DNA of 51,080 nucleotides from Pseudanabaena cinerea FACHB-1277 (GTDB lineage Bacteria; Cyanobacteriota; Cyanobacteriia; Pseudanabaenales; Pseudanabaenaceae): contig NZ_JACJPY010000029.1 of assembly GCF_014696345.1 (NCBI RefSeq), forward strand, positions 1 to 51,080, in the 5' to 3' direction. Of this stretch, positions 37,302-46,089 are shown one piece after another (positions within the stretch are counted from its first letter, which is position 1; the number at the start of each line of letters is the position of its first letter). Below the pieces are notes generated by a model. The model made no database searches. It was not told the origin of the DNA and saw only the letters and a program-made list of their open reading frames with translations. The translations under genes and the position numbers were made by a program.

Positions 37302-37575
37302 TGGGGAAATTGATCAAAATCTTCTAAGTGGTAATCAAGGCGATCGCCACCTCATTACCTATGCCCCTGAAATCACCCTAGCCATGTATCGCGAGTTAGC
37401 CTCTCACCTTGAGCAAGTTGATGGTGTAAATGTTGAGCTTGTGTGGCAAGGCGATCGCGAATTTAACTATTTGGGCAGTCAAATTGGCGGGCTGTATTTA
37501 ACCTATCCAGCCAATTGCCAAAATCAACAGGATTTAATCGAAAAAATTTTGAATCATTATGGTAACTGGCAATGA
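37294..37575 (+). CDS. Small hypothetical protein downstream of the PedR-like gene
   Basis: A 93-residue acidic protein starting at a GTG that overlaps the end of the regulator gene by eight bases, suggesting translational coupling. The body (LITYAPEITLAMYRELASHL, then EQVDGVNVELVWQGDREF and LGSQIGGLYLTYP) reads as a small alpha-beta fold. It ends IEKILNHYGNWQ. I do not recognise a family. The codon use and a HIP1-like gcgatcgc inside favour a real gene. A function with the regulator is possible, based only on the overlap. Confidence 0.65.
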   Translation: MLSGEIDQNLLSGNQGDRHLITYAPEITLAMYRELASHLEQVDGVNVELVWQGDREFNYLGSQIGGLYLTYPANCQNQQDLIEKILNHYGNWQ

Positions 37576-37610
37576 AGTGACTAAAGCTCATTTCATAGTG
37601 GAAAGAGATT

Positions 37611-38294
37611 ATGCAAAAGCGAATATTTACTGACTTTGATGGTCCAATCATGGATGTGTCAGAGCGCTATTATCAAGTCTATTTATACTGCGTCCAAAAA
37701 ATTCGCCAACAGGATCAGTCTATAAAAACTTTATCAAAAGCTGAATTCTGGGAATTAAAGCGATCGCAAGTCCCCGAAAAAGAAATAGCCATCATCTCTG
37801 GCTTTGAAGACGAGAAACAAGCGATTGCCTTCGCCCACCTGCGTCGTGCCACCGTCCATACCCATCCTTACTTCGCCCACGATCGCCTAATTCCTAGTGC
37901 TATCCCTGCCCTCGAGAAAGCCCAACAAGCAGGCATAGATCTAGCGGTAATGACCATGCGGCGGCGGCGCGAACTAGAACCTGTGCTGGATCAATATAAT
38001 TTAAGGCGCTTTTTTAATAGTGATCGCATTTTTTGTTTAGATGATGACTATGTTAAAACCGTAGATACACAGGACAAACCCAAATTGATGCAGCAAGCAC
38101 AGCAAACCTTACCGCCAGCGTCCCAACAATGGATGATCGGCGATACTGAGGCCGATATTTACGCTGCTCAAAGCTACAACATACCAGCGATCGCTGTTCT
38201 CAGTGGTATCCGCAATCAGCATCAATCAGAAAAATATCATCCTAGTCATATTTGCCCTGATCTATTTAGTGCAGTAAATTTCCTATTAGCCTAG
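37611..38294 (+). CDS. HAD-superfamily phosphatase-like hydrolase
   Basis: A 227-residue HAD enzyme. Motif I is FTDFDGPIMDVS with the nucleophile aspartate, motif II is AVMTMRRR (Thr), and motif III/IV is WMIGDTEADIYAAQ. A helical cap lies between residues 20 and 90, as in phosphoglycolate-phosphatase-like members. It probably removes a phosphate from a small metabolite; the substrate cannot be told. It starts 35 bases after the previous gene and may be the last of that transcript. A palindromic hairpin of the repeat family follows about 80 bases downstream. Confidence 0.87.
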   Translation: MQKRIFTDFDGPIMDVSERYYQVYLYCVQKIRQQDQSIKTLSKAEFWELKRSQVPEKEIAIISGFEDEKQAIAFAHLRRATVHTHPYFAHDRLIPSAIPALEKAQQAGIDLAVMTMRRRRELEPVLDQYNLRRFFNSDRIFCLDDDYVKTVDTQDKPKLMQQAQQTLPPASQQWMIGDTEADIYAAQSYNIPAIAVLSGIRNQHQSEKYHPSHICPDLFSAVNFLLA

Positions 38295-38372
38295 AGCAGT
38301 TAGCCTCAAGCAACTGCCAATTAATCGAAGCTAGTACAGCACTTTGCGCGAATTAGAAACCACTAAAACAGT

Positions 38373-38399
38373 TAAAAGCGGCGCGAAGCGCCGCTTTTA
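38373..38399. repeat. Perfect palindromic hairpin, GCGCGAAGCGC core
   Basis: TAAAAGCGGCGC, loop gaa, and its exact complement. It has the same core and loop as the hairpin at 32842 but a different outer stem. It lies between the HAD and nblA-like genes, which converge, and may terminate both. Confidence 0.75.
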
Positions 38400-38431
38400 G
38401 CTATCTTTATGGATTAGGATTACTCAAAAAA

Positions 38432-38605
38432 TTACATCCCCCCCAAAAGTTCTTGCTTAGCAATCTTTACCATCAAGGCTTGCTGACCTAAATAGAGCAT
38501 ATGCAGATCCGAAAGTAACTGTTTAGCAGACTCTAGATCAATATTTTGGATTTGCTGACAAAATACCATGTGGGTAAATTGCTTCTCAACAGGTAAATCA
38601 CTCAT
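38432..38605 (-). CDS. nblA: NblA-like phycobilisome degradation peptide
   Basis: A 57-residue gene: MSDLPVEKQFTHMVFCQQIQ, then NIDLESAKQLLSDLHMLYLG, then QQALMVKIAKQELLGGM. The size, the short N-terminus, an E-x-x-F helix, the loop before D-L-E-x-A-(K/Q)-x-L-L, and the second helix with its leading L-x-x-L-Y pattern fit the NblA family. NblA peptides dock on phycobiliproteins and recruit Clp protease when nutrients run short. AGAGG five bases before the ATG is a good ribosome site. It lies on the same strand as, and downstream of, apcC, with the apcC terminator between, so it probably has its own promoter. Its sequence departs from canonical NblA at several positions, so the call is probable rather than certain. 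Confidence 0.68.
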   Translation of the reverse strand: MSDLPVEKQFTHMVFCQQIQNIDLESAKQLLSDLHMLYLGQQALMVKIAKQELLGGM

Positions 38606-38789
38606 AAGTACCTCTTCTGCGGATCAAATAATCACATTAGCTGACATATTGTTGTCTCTTGACAGTAGATAAAAGCCACTATGTCAATACAACGTAACAA
38701 TACTTTAACTACCTTGAATAAACTGTATCACGATAAACATTTTTTTGAGATATACCCTAAGAAGCATTTTGATCGTCAATAGCTATAAC

Positions 38790-38823
38790 AAAAAGAGGGC
38801 AGCGCTTTGCGCTACCCTCTTTT
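38790..38823 (-). terminator. Terminator of the apc operon
   Basis: On the minus strand, AAAGAGGGT-AGCGC pairs with GCGCT-GCCCTCTTT around AAA (one mismatch), followed by TTTT. The core GCGCAAAGCGC-like loop is again that of the repeat family. Confidence 0.8.
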
Positions 38824-38842
38824 CTGTTGTTTTGATTGTTGA

Positions 38843-39046
38843 TTAAAGCAAACCAGTATTTGTGCCTTGTCTACCAGTTGCTAGTTCAACCTTGACAATT
38901 TTTCCGCCCATTTTCATGATGCGTTGCTGTTCAGCAAACCAATTGTCGTAAGGGACTAACTTTGTGAAATAGGTATTTTGCAACTCGCGCTGTGTACGAA
39001 TGCGGGTTTGGCTAGGTACACAAGCGGTGATTTTAAAAGTCCGCAT
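38843..39046 (-). CDS. apcC: Allophycocyanin core linker (Lc 7.8)
   Basis: A 67-residue linker that caps the allophycocyanin trimer in the phycobilisome core. The start MRTFKITACVPSQTRIRTQR and the central NTYFTKLVPYDNWFAEQQRI are diagnostic. It is the third gene of the apcA-apcB-apcC operon on the minus strand, about 240 bases after apcB, and ends at a strong terminator. Confidence 0.97.
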   Translation of the reverse strand: MRTFKITACVPSQTRIRTQRELQNTYFTKLVPYDNWFAEQQRIMKMGGKIVKVELATGRQGTNTGLL

Positions 39047-39287
39047 TGCGGCAATCTCCTTCAGAGCTTGTTATTTTAAAGGTTAATTCAAAGAAATACG
39101 CCGAGATGACGCAGTGAAATCAGAAACTAATTGCTTGATATATAGGTTAGCGGCGTGATAGGAGCAAAAAAACACCTACCACCGCCGCTTTAGAGTTATC
39201 AACTAAAAATTAATTAAATTTGTTTACAAAATTAATTAATTTCCAAAAATAAATCATTTTGCTATACAAGCAATCAGTTCAGAACAA

Positions 39288-39773
39288 TTAGCTCAAGCCA
39301 GAGCTGATGTAATCAAGGTAGATGCCTAGCTCTTTACCAGCATCAGAACCAACGATGCTAGCTGCTACTTCTTTGATAGCTTGAATTGCTTGAATGGTGG
39401 AAACTACAGGTACTCCAAGGGAGTTGTAGGTTTCTTTCAAGCCATTGAGTACGCGCTCATCAAGGATCGAAGCATCGCCAGCCAACATAGCGTAGGTGGC
39501 ATAGCGGAGGTAGTAGTCGAGGTCACGAATACAAGCTGCGTAGCGACGAGTGGTGTACATATTGCCACCGGGACGGGTGACATCCGAGTACAACAAGGAC
39601 TTAGCAACAGCTTCCTTGACAATGGTGGCAGAGTTAGCGGCGATCGCGGCGGAAGCACGCACACGAAGTTCACCAGTAGCGAAGTAGCCCTTTAGCTTTT
39701 CTAGGGAAGCAGCATCAAGGTACTTGCCTTGAACATCAGAAGAATTAATGACGGAGGTAATTGCGTCTTGCAT
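39288..39773 (-). CDS. apcB: Allophycocyanin beta subunit
   Basis: Beta subunit of allophycocyanin, the core antenna pigment protein, 161 residues. The bilin-binding cysteine is in [14 protein letters not shown], and the conserved asparagine that is methylated in beta subunits is in [10 protein letters not shown]. The start [20 protein letters not shown] and the end [11 protein letters not shown] are standard. It is second in the apc operon, 142 bases behind apcA. Confidence 0.98.
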   Translation of the reverse strand: MQDAITSVINSSDVQGKYLDAASLEKLKGYFATGELRVRASAAIAANSATIVKEAVAKSLLYSDVTRPGGNMYTTRRYAACIRDLDYYLRYATYAMLAGDASILDERVLNGLKETYNSLGVPVVSTIQAIQAIKEVAASIVGSDAGKELGIYLDYISSGLS

Positions 39774-39915
39774 TTTTGTATATTCTTTAGGTTTGCAATT
39801 AGTTTTTTGAATCAGCGATTCAGAATTCTGAATGAATTAAATTCTGTTTTTAAAGAAAGTCAACGGGTAAAAAAGATTGGCTGATTGGTAATTTCAATCA
39901 GTCATCCAATCGTTA

Positions 39916-40401
39916 TTACTGCATTGCACCGATAACGTAATCGAAGTAGTAACCAGCTTCGGCTGCATCTTCACCAGATAGCAAGGCAGCAGCAGCATTT
40001 TTCAAACCACGTACACCTTCAGCAACGGCAGGAATTGGAGTACCCAAGGAGTTGTACATTTCCTTAACGCCGACTAGACCAATTTCTTCGATGGGGGTAA
40101 CGTCACCAGATACGACTCCGTAGGTGATTAGGCGGAGATAGTAGTCGAGATCACGCAAGCAGGTTGCGGTCATTTGCTCACCATAGGCATTTCCACCAGG
40201 AGAAACAACGTCAGGGCGCTTTTGGAAAAGTTGATCGCCAGCTTGCTTAACGATACGTTCGCGGGATTCGGTCAAGGTTTGGGCAATGCGAAGACGGCGC
40301 TCACCAGAGCTTACAAAGCCCTTAATGCGATCTAATTCACCAGGGCTGAGGTAACGTGCTTCAGCATCTGCATTCACGATGGACTTCGTGACTACGCTCA
40401 T
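39916..40401 (-). CDS. apcA: Allophycocyanin alpha subunit
   Basis: Alpha subunit of allophycocyanin, 161 residues, binding one phycocyanobilin through the cysteine of [14 protein letters not shown]. The N-terminus [20 protein letters not shown] and the C-terminus [12 protein letters not shown] are standard. It is first in the operon. The anchor-linker gene apcE, often upstream of apcA, is not here; an M23 peptidase gene lies upstream instead. Confidence 0.98.
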   Translation of the reverse strand: MSVVTKSIVNADAEARYLSPGELDRIKGFVSSGERRLRIAQTLTESRERIVKQAGDQLFQKRPDVVSPGGNAYGEQMTATCLRDLDYYLRLITYGVVSGDVTPIEEIGLVGVKEMYNSLGTPIPAVAEGVRGLKNAAAALLSGEDAAEAGYYFDYVIGAMQ

Positions 40402-40772
40402 TTAATTTTCTCCAATCAAAAATGTGAATAAAAACGGTTTATGTGATAGCTACCATGCAGAACCACTTGTTTAAGTTATACCTTATGGAAGATAACTTGA
40501 TCACAAAAGTGATTATTGCAATGGCAGGTTTCTTTTGTCAAAGCAATGATTACTAGAACATTTTGAAGCATTGCGTTGTCTATAGCCTTTCCTTTATAAC
40601 ACTTCTTAACAATTCAAGTTGCATACTCTCCTCTCAGGCTAAAAATACATGCTAAAAATCAAGGACTAGCAGTACGCTGCCATGCTAGCCCTTGATGGGG
40701 ACAGGGATATAGGGATTTCTCAATTAGCGCTGAAGATGTACAAGCGCTGATCACAGGTCTTTTGCGGGTTTT
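40402..40772. other. apcA upstream region
   Basis: About 370 bases between apcA and the LysM peptidase gene, which both point left. No gene is seen. A minus-strand tataaa lies at about 40593-40598, a possible -10 box roughly 190 bases before apcA, which would make a long leader. A small palindrome (TCACaaaaGTGA, 40500-40511) lies nearby. The highly expressed apc promoter must be here, but I cannot fix it. Confidence 0.4.
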
Positions 40773-41747
40773 TTATGATAGGACAAAGCGCTGCAATAGT
40801 GATAGGTAGGGGGCGACTGAGGCAATGCGATTGAGATAGGGGGCGGGGTCGAGGGCAATCCAGCCATCACCAGATGGGGCGAGAATTTCAAAATGCAGGT
40901 GCGGACCTGTGGAGCGTCCTGTGGAGCCGACAGCGCCTATTTGTTGACCTTGAGCCACTCTCTGCCCTTGGTAGACGTAAATGGCTTCGAGGTGGGCGTA
41001 GCGAGTGCCTGAAGCGCCATGATTAAGCTCGATGAGGTTGCCATAGCCACCACCCCAACCTGCAAATTCGACAAACCCTGATTTGGCGGCAAGGACGGGT
41101 GTGCCGAAGCCTGCGCCGAGGTCAATGCCGCTATGAAATGACCAAATCGCGGTAACTGGGTTCATGCGCCATCCATAATTGGAGGTGACGGGGACGGGGT
41201 AGGGTAGGGGATAGCCGCCTGATTGAAAGATGGTGGTGGAGTTTTCATTATGGGCGATCGCTGGTGGTTTAAATGGCACAGGATCGGGTTTCCAGACTGC
41301 CCCAGGTACAAACACGACCTTGGGACGGCGTTGACAGCCGTTGCGCTCAAAAAGTACATCAGCCCGAACATTATATTTTTTGGCAACGGTTGTGTAATTT
41401 TCTTCGTTTTTGAAACGATATACCAACCCATCCATGGGTGCGATCGCTAAGGTCTGCCCCACTTCAACAGTTCCATCCCGCACGTCTGGATTCATGCCCA
41501 TGAGGGTGGCAGTTTTAAGATTGTATTGCTTGGCGATCGATTCAAGGGTTTCGCCCTGCTTGACCTGATGCTGCAATAATTCATCTAGTGTTGGCTTACC
41601 ACAAAGTTCTTCAGCCTCTTGGGATTGAGTCTTTTCAGGAGAATTTGAAGGTGTTGAGGTGGCGGCGGCAGCAGCTTGGACGCTAAATCCTGAGGTGGCA
41701 AAGATGGGAATAGCGGCAATTAGGGATATTTTCCAAGATGGCTTCAT
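40773..41747 (-). CDS. LysM-M23 cell-wall metallopeptidase
   Basis: A secreted, 324-residue peptidoglycan hydrolase. The signal peptide is MKPSWKISLIAAIPIFATSG to about residue 30. Two LysM-type peptidoglycan-binding units follow (HQVKQGETLESIAKQYNLKT and YTTVAKKYNVRADVLFERNG). The M23 domain has FHSGIDLGAGFG, TRYAHLEAIYV and PHLHFEIL as zinc and catalytic residues. It is complete and typical for cyanobacterial NlpD/EnvC-like proteins, which split septa or remodel the wall. It is the second M23 enzyme of the window and the only one with LysM. Confidence 0.93.
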   Translation of the reverse strand: MKPSWKISLIAAIPIFATSGFSVQAAAAATSTPSNSPEKTQSQEAEELCGKPTLDELLQHQVKQGETLESIAKQYNLKTATLMGMNPDVRDGTVEVGQTLAIAPMDGLVYRFKNEENYTTVAKKYNVRADVLFERNGCQRRPKVVFVPGAVWKPDPVPFKPPAIAHNENSTTIFQSGGYPLPYPVPVTSNYGWRMNPVTAIWSFHSGIDLGAGFGTPVLAAKSGFVEFAGWGGGYGNLIELNHGASGTRYAHLEAIYVYQGQRVAQGQQIGAVGSTGRSTGPHLHFEILAPSGDGWIALDPAPYLNRIASVAPYLSLLQRFVLS

Positions 41748-41991
41748 GGATGGCTATTGACAAGGTTGAGAATGATTTTAGTAATTGTTGATATCTTTGT
41801 AGATGGCTTTAAGGTAACAATTTATAAAGAATTGCTAAATAAACTTTACATAACTAGCCAATTATATTCTCGCAGCGATCGCGTCATAATCAACCCATCC
41901 GATCTGGTGATTGCTCAAAAAGCGCCATCAAAAATCTGAATTTGGTTTCACAAAGCTTCATAATAATTATCGCTACATATTGAAATTAACT

Positions 41992-42849
41992 ATGAATAAT
42001 CTGGCTCTTTCTTTGCCAAGTGATATTAGCGAAGCCCAGTTGCAAGCATTTTTAGACGTTGCGACCGAGGCTGCCTGTGCCGCGGGGGCAATTCTTAAAT
42101 TTTATTGGGGGAATTTACAGGAAGTTACCGAAAAACGCCCAGGAGATTTGGTGACGATCGCCGATAAAGAGTCGGAGGCGATGGTGCTGCAAATCTTGCA
42201 AAGACATTTCCCTGAGCATGGCATTTTGGCCGAGGAGTCGGGTGTTTTGGGCAATCAACAAAGCCGATTTTTATGGGCGATCGATCCCCTTGATGGCACA
42301 ACTAATTTTGCCCATCAATATCCCTTCTCATCGGTATCGATCGCCTTGCTCATTGATGGTATTCCCTCTGTGGGCGCGGTGTACGATCCCTTCCGCGATG
42401 AAATTTTTCGGGCGGCAACAGGCTTAGGGGCAACCCGTAACCGCTTGCCGATGCGTGTTTCTAAGACTTCAGAACTCACGCGCAGTCTGTTAGTTACTGG
42501 CTTCGCCTACGATCGCACCCTCGTTGAAGATAATAATTATGCTGAATTTTGCCATTTTACCCATCTGACCCAAGGGGTGCGGCGCGGTGGATCGGCGGCG
42601 ATGGATCTTGCCTATGTTGCCTGTGGGCGCTTAGATGGTTATTGGGAGCGGGGACTATCGCTATGGGACTTGGCGGCGGGGGTGGTGTTGGTGCGTGAGG
42701 CGGGTGGTTTGGTGACTGCCTATGATGGCAGCGATCATGTTCCTAATTCGGGCAGGTTGCTGGCAACTAACGGGCATTTGCATGGTCAGATGGTGGCTGA
42801 GTTGGCATTAGTTAAGCCGTTACCTTTTAAGTTTCCCTTTGGCAGATAG
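41992..42849 (+). CDS. Inositol monophosphatase family phosphatase
   Basis: A 285-residue Mg-dependent phosphatase of the IMP/SuhB/FIG group. The metal-binding motifs are GILAEESG, AIDPLDGTTNFAHQYPFSS and WDLAAGVVLVREAGG. In bacteria such enzymes act on inositol-1-phosphate, histidinol-phosphate or related substrates; the specific one is not clear here. The ATG at 41992 is preferred to the frame opening at 41911, which gives an unlike N-terminal extension. It stands alone; the short divergent gap upstream shows no gene. Confidence 0.92.
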   Translation: MNNLALSLPSDISEAQLQAFLDVATEAACAAGAILKFYWGNLQEVTEKRPGDLVTIADKESEAMVLQILQRHFPEHGILAEESGVLGNQQSRFLWAIDPLDGTTNFAHQYPFSSVSIALLIDGIPSVGAVYDPFRDEIFRAATGLGATRNRLPMRVSKTSELTRSLLVTGFAYDRTLVEDNNYAEFCHFTHLTQGVRRGGSAAMDLAYVACGRLDGYWERGLSLWDLAAGVVLVREAGGLVTAYDGSDHVPNSGRLLATNGHLHGQMVAELALVKPLPFKFPFGR

Positions 42850-43020
42850 TGTCAACAATGTATGAATGATTTATCAGCAATTGCCAACCTGTGGCAGATT
42901 TGATTTGGTTGAGGCATAGTTAGGGGAAGGACAATTGTTGATTGTCATAATGCGAAAATAGTGGTAAAAGCAATAAAAATTTGTGATATTCTGAGTTTAA
43001 CAACTGTCAGGGAGTAAAAA

Positions 43021-43353
43021 ATGATTCGCTTGATCGGCTTGGGACTGTTCTTTTGGGGATTCTGGTTTATTGGACAAAATATTATTTTCACATCACGAAT
43101 CTCATTTTTTACATTTCGGGGCATCGCCGCAGGCGGAAGTATTATTTTGTTGATTGGGGGAATTTGCACATATTTGTTTGGTAGTGGCAGCAGCCGCAAT
43201 GCAGGTTTAGTGATGCTTTTCCTATCGATTGTTCTGATATTCATGGGCGGCGTGATTATCATTACACCAACTTCACTAGCTGAAGTATTTATCGGTATCG
43301 CTGCCATGATTTTTGGGGGCAGAATGATTACAAGCGGTCGCTATGATATTTAG
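43021..43353 (+). CDS. Small four-helix membrane protein, unknown
   Basis: A 110-residue hydrophobic protein with about four transmembrane helices (residues 3-21, 34-55, 63-82, 86-102) separated by short loops; the middle one has GSGSSRNAG. A GGGAG site lies six bases before the ATG. I do not recognise a family. A coiled-coil gene begins 24 bases after its stop on the same strand, so they may be expressed together. Confidence 0.7.
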   Translation: MIRLIGLGLFFWGFWFIGQNIIFTSRISFFTFRGIAAGGSIILLIGGICTYLFGSGSSRNAGLVMLFLSIVLIFMGGVIIITPTSLAEVFIGIAAMIFGGRMITSGRYDI

Positions 43354-43377
43354 ATATGATATTTAAAGGGTGTGAAT

Positions 43378-43728
43378 ATGACTTTTGAAGAGATGCAGGC
43401 GCTAATTACCCATATGCTGGCAGTCCAGAGGGAATTACAGGAAAGCCAGTTGCGGTATCAAGAAAGCCAGTTACGCGATCGCGAAGGTATTAATCGAAAT
43501 CATGAAGATATTTTGCTTTTAATTGAGCAAACTAAGCAGTTGGCGACAGTGCAGAGAAGCATCCAAGAAGATCAAATTCGCGATCGCCAAGATATCGAGT
43601 TACTTATACAGAGAGGTAAACAACAGGAAAAGATGATAGATCGCCTGATTGGTTATAGCCTGTCCTACGAGTCTGACAAGTTAGAACGCAAAAGGGCGGA
43701 GCGTAATCAAGCAGAGCGTAATCAATAA
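43378..43728 (+). CDS. Coiled-coil protein, unknown
   Basis: A 116-residue, almost wholly helical and charged protein. The unit QESQLR(Y/D) occurs twice near residues 22-36, followed by RDREGINRNHEDILLLIEQT and a later similar RDRQDIELLIQRGK. The end is a short repeat AERNQAERNQ. The pattern suggests a parallel coiled coil. No catalytic motif is seen. The start is at the ATG at 43378 rather than the GTG at 43372. This type of small coiled-coil protein is often next to Uma2-like genes, and a broken Uma2 gene is indeed next to it. Confidence 0.6.
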   Translation: MTFEEMQALITHMLAVQRELQESQLRYQESQLRDREGINRNHEDILLLIEQTKQLATVQRSIQEDQIRDRQDIELLIQRGKQQEKMIDRLIGYSLSYESDKLERKRAERNQAERNQ

Positions 43729-43758
43729 GTTTGTCAAATCGATTCTTGTTAGAAATGC

Positions 43759-44092
43759 TTAAAATTCCACATTTTCATAAATTTCTGCCAAACTAAGCTC
43801 GCTCCCCAACGATGATAATTGCAGTTGATTTTCTAACTGTGAATATTCCCTGAGAAGCCATTGATTAGCGCCCTGTTTTAGATAATGCTCAACATGGGGT
43901 TTGGTTTGGTCAATCAGTAGATATTCTTGAAAGCTAGGAATACTGAGATAATCGGCAAATTTTTCACCGCGATCATAGTTTTTGGTGGACTTTGATAGCA
44001 CTTCCACAATCAAGATCGGCTCTGTGACAGTATCCGATCACCCCTCCTGCAAAGCGATCGGGCGAGGCACAACCATCACATCGGGATACCAT
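43759..44092 (-). pseudogene. Broken Uma2-family gene
   Basis: On the minus strand the frame reads RWYPDVMVVPRPIALQEG, a TGA stop, then SDTVTEPILIVEVLSKSTKN and FADYLSIPSFQEYLLIDQ, ending SLAEIYENVEF. This is the middle and end of a Uma2 protein, with PDVMV and EPILIVEVLSKST as family marks. The first ~80 codons are missing; the fragment starts right at the stop codon of the M14 gene. The internal stop and lost front make it non-functional unless it restarts downstream. Confidence 0.82.
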
Positions 44093-45109
44093 CTAGCTTG
44101 TGAGTCTCTCCATCAGGTAACACAGGCAATCTTGGCGCACGATCGCCTCATTTAATGTGAGCATCGAAGGCATTACGGACTTTTTGAGAATAATTTCACC
44201 ATCTTGGATTGCAAAAAAGCGCTCGCTTTTTTCTACCCCATCTTCCCCAATCGCTAGTAAATAGGCATTCTCAGTTTTGACCTTGCCGAATGTTGTGCCA
44301 ATGGGTAATTCGCAAAAATTCAACTCATCCATCGCCGCAGGAAAGGTGATGTCATCGTTTGGGTTGGCACAAAAACTAAAGTTAAGTTCTGGGGGGATTT
44401 TGACGATCGCTACTGTGTGAAAGAGATTGATATCGGCGATCGCGGATTCGGGCAAATTGGCAAAGCTTTCTAAATTTAAACAGGTTTCCACATATGCCAA
44501 GGCGTGGGCAGTGCCATCAGGCAAGTCGGGCTGTCCGCATTCCACCACGATCGCGGGGCAGAACTCACCAAAGGCAAAAGACTGAACTGTTTTGGGGCTG
44601 GTGTAATAGACCACATTGCGATCAAATAGTCGCGCCAACTGCAATGAGTCACGATCTAGGCGCGTGATGCAACCGTAATGAGGATTGCGCCCCGTATTGT
44701 TATGAATATCGATGCTGGCAAACACACCCCGCGATCGCATTGCCGCGATCACCTGTTGCGCCATGATTTGCTCTGGCAATGGCTGCGGCGACATTTGCCA
44801 GATGCGGTTATAGTCGGGCTGATGTGCCAAATGTCTTTGCCTTTGCTGAGCCGCTTCCACATTGCCAATAAACAAGGACAGCGATCGCGGTAATCTTTGA
44901 TTTTGGTTGTAGTTCTGATATTTGCGAAGTAATTCACGCATTGCTAACCAACTCGTTGTTTCATTACCATGCAGCAGAATTGACACGAATAAAGACGGTT
45001 GGCGATCGCCTTGCAAATGAATTAGGGTCGGTTGTTTTAAAACTGCAAAAAGTTGATCAGCATCAAGGTCTAGTAAACCATCGGGTAGGCGATCGAGAAT
45101 AGTTAGCAT
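44093..45109 (-). CDS. Succinylglutamate desuccinylase/aspartoacylase-family hydrolase (M14)
   Basis: A 338-residue zinc hydrolase of the AstE/AspA branch of the M14 carboxypeptidase fold. Zinc ligands are in LLHGNETTSW (His, Glu) and the histidine of SIDIHNNTGRNPHYG, and the catalytic glutamate is in IVVECGQ. It would remove an acyl group from an amino acid or peptide. The start is the ATG at 45109 (MLTILDRLPDG); the 15 extra residues from 45154 look like hydrophobic chance coding. Its stop codon is directly followed by the broken Uma2 gene. Confidence 0.85.
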   Translation of the reverse strand: MLTILDRLPDGLLDLDADQLFAVLKQPTLIHLQGDRQPSLFVSILLHGNETTSWLAMRELLRKYQNYNQNQRLPRSLSLFIGNVEAAQQRQRHLAHQPDYNRIWQMSPQPLPEQIMAQQVIAAMRSRGVFASIDIHNNTGRNPHYGCITRLDRDSLQLARLFDRNVVYYTSPKTVQSFAFGEFCPAIVVECGQPDLPDGTAHALAYVETCLNLESFANLPESAIADINLFHTVAIVKIPPELNFSFCANPNDDITFPAAMDELNFCELPIGTTFGKVKTENAYLLAIGEDGVEKSERFFAIQDGEIILKKSVMPSMLTLNEAIVRQDCLCYLMERLTS

Positions 45110-45274
45110 AAAAAATATAGTCCATACAAAATAGACTGCAACGCTAAGCGCCACAGTCTATTTTGTAAGTTTAAATGCAGGATAAAGAATAATTGCACTT
45201 ATTAAAAAAAAAGAAAACGAGAATCTAGCTTATTTAATAATTTAAAATCTAGCAACCCAGAATTAAGAGTTCCT

Positions 45275-45298
45275 AATTCGTAATTGCTCAATTCGTAA

Positions 45299-45300
<2 letters not shown>
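45275..45300. repeat. Short direct repeat touching the psaC stop codon
   Basis: AATTCGTAATT occurs at 45275-45285 and 45290-45300. The last two bases of the second copy supply part of the psaC stop (TAA on the minus strand). Cyanobacterial genomes often carry such AATTCGTAATT runs between genes. Confidence 0.6.
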
Positions 45301-45577
<277 letters not shown>

Positions 45578-45698
45578 TTAGGCACGGGATGTTTAAAACC
45601 AAGTTTATCGTAGTGGTTTACATTCCATGCAGCGATCGCCATATAACTTAAAACAAATTAACAAATGGGCTAGAGCGTTTTGCGCTGGCTTATGCCAC

Positions 45699-46019
45699 TT
45701 ATTTACCACTAATTTTGGCTTTGTAGCCTAAGCTGAGCAGGATTTGTAAGATTTTTTGACTGTGATCGCCTTGGATCTCGATCGCTTGCTCCTTACAAGT
45801 ACCGCCCGATCCACATTGATTTTTAAGTTGCTTGGTGAGCTTGGTGAGTATTTCCTCGGTGGTTTGAAAGCCCGTAACCTCTGTGACGGTTTTGCCCCCC
45901 TTACCGTGTCTTGTCACCTGTACCCGCACATTTTGCTGTTGTGGCGGTAGATCTGTCCTGTCTTCTTCAGGTTGTTCATCAATGCCAAACTCACGGTACA
46001 CCACCCGACCTTTGCTCAT
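45699..46019 (-). CDS. SUI1/YciH-family translation factor
   Basis: A 106-residue protein of the SUI1 (eIF1-like) fold; bacterial YciH members may monitor start-site choice. Seen are VRVQVTRHGKGGKTVTEVTG, LTKQLKNQCGSGGTCKEQ and IEIQGDHSQKILQILLSLGY, the core of the domain. The first 35 residues are an acidic extension. It is separated from the coiled-coil gene upstream by a palindromic repeat, so it probably has its own promoter. Confidence 0.93.
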   Translation of the reverse strand: MSKGRVVYREFGIDEQPEEDRTDLPPQQQNVRVQVTRHGKGGKTVTEVTGFQTTEEILTKLTKQLKNQCGSGGTCKEQAIEIQGDHSQKILQILLSLGYKAKISGK

Positions 46020-46056
46020 AGTTTTTTAGTTCTTTAACTTTTAAACCAATGATATT

Positions 46057-46085
46057 AGAGGGGCGGCGCAAAGCGTCGCCCCTCT
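46057..46085. repeat. Palindromic hairpin, GCGCAAAGCG core
   Basis: AGAGGGGCGGCGC, loop aaa, GCGTCGCCCCTCT: 12 Watson-Crick pairs plus one G-T. It has the same core as the hairpins at 32842 and 38373 with different outer arms. It lies downstream of the minus-strand coiled-coil gene and may end its transcript. Confidence 0.75.
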
Positions 46086-46089
46086 ATCA

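Noticed and set aside
41757-41939. 60-codon plus-strand frame before the inositol phosphatase gene
   Set aside because: It lies in the promoter gap after the LysM peptidase start, lacks a ribosome site and has no domain-like content.
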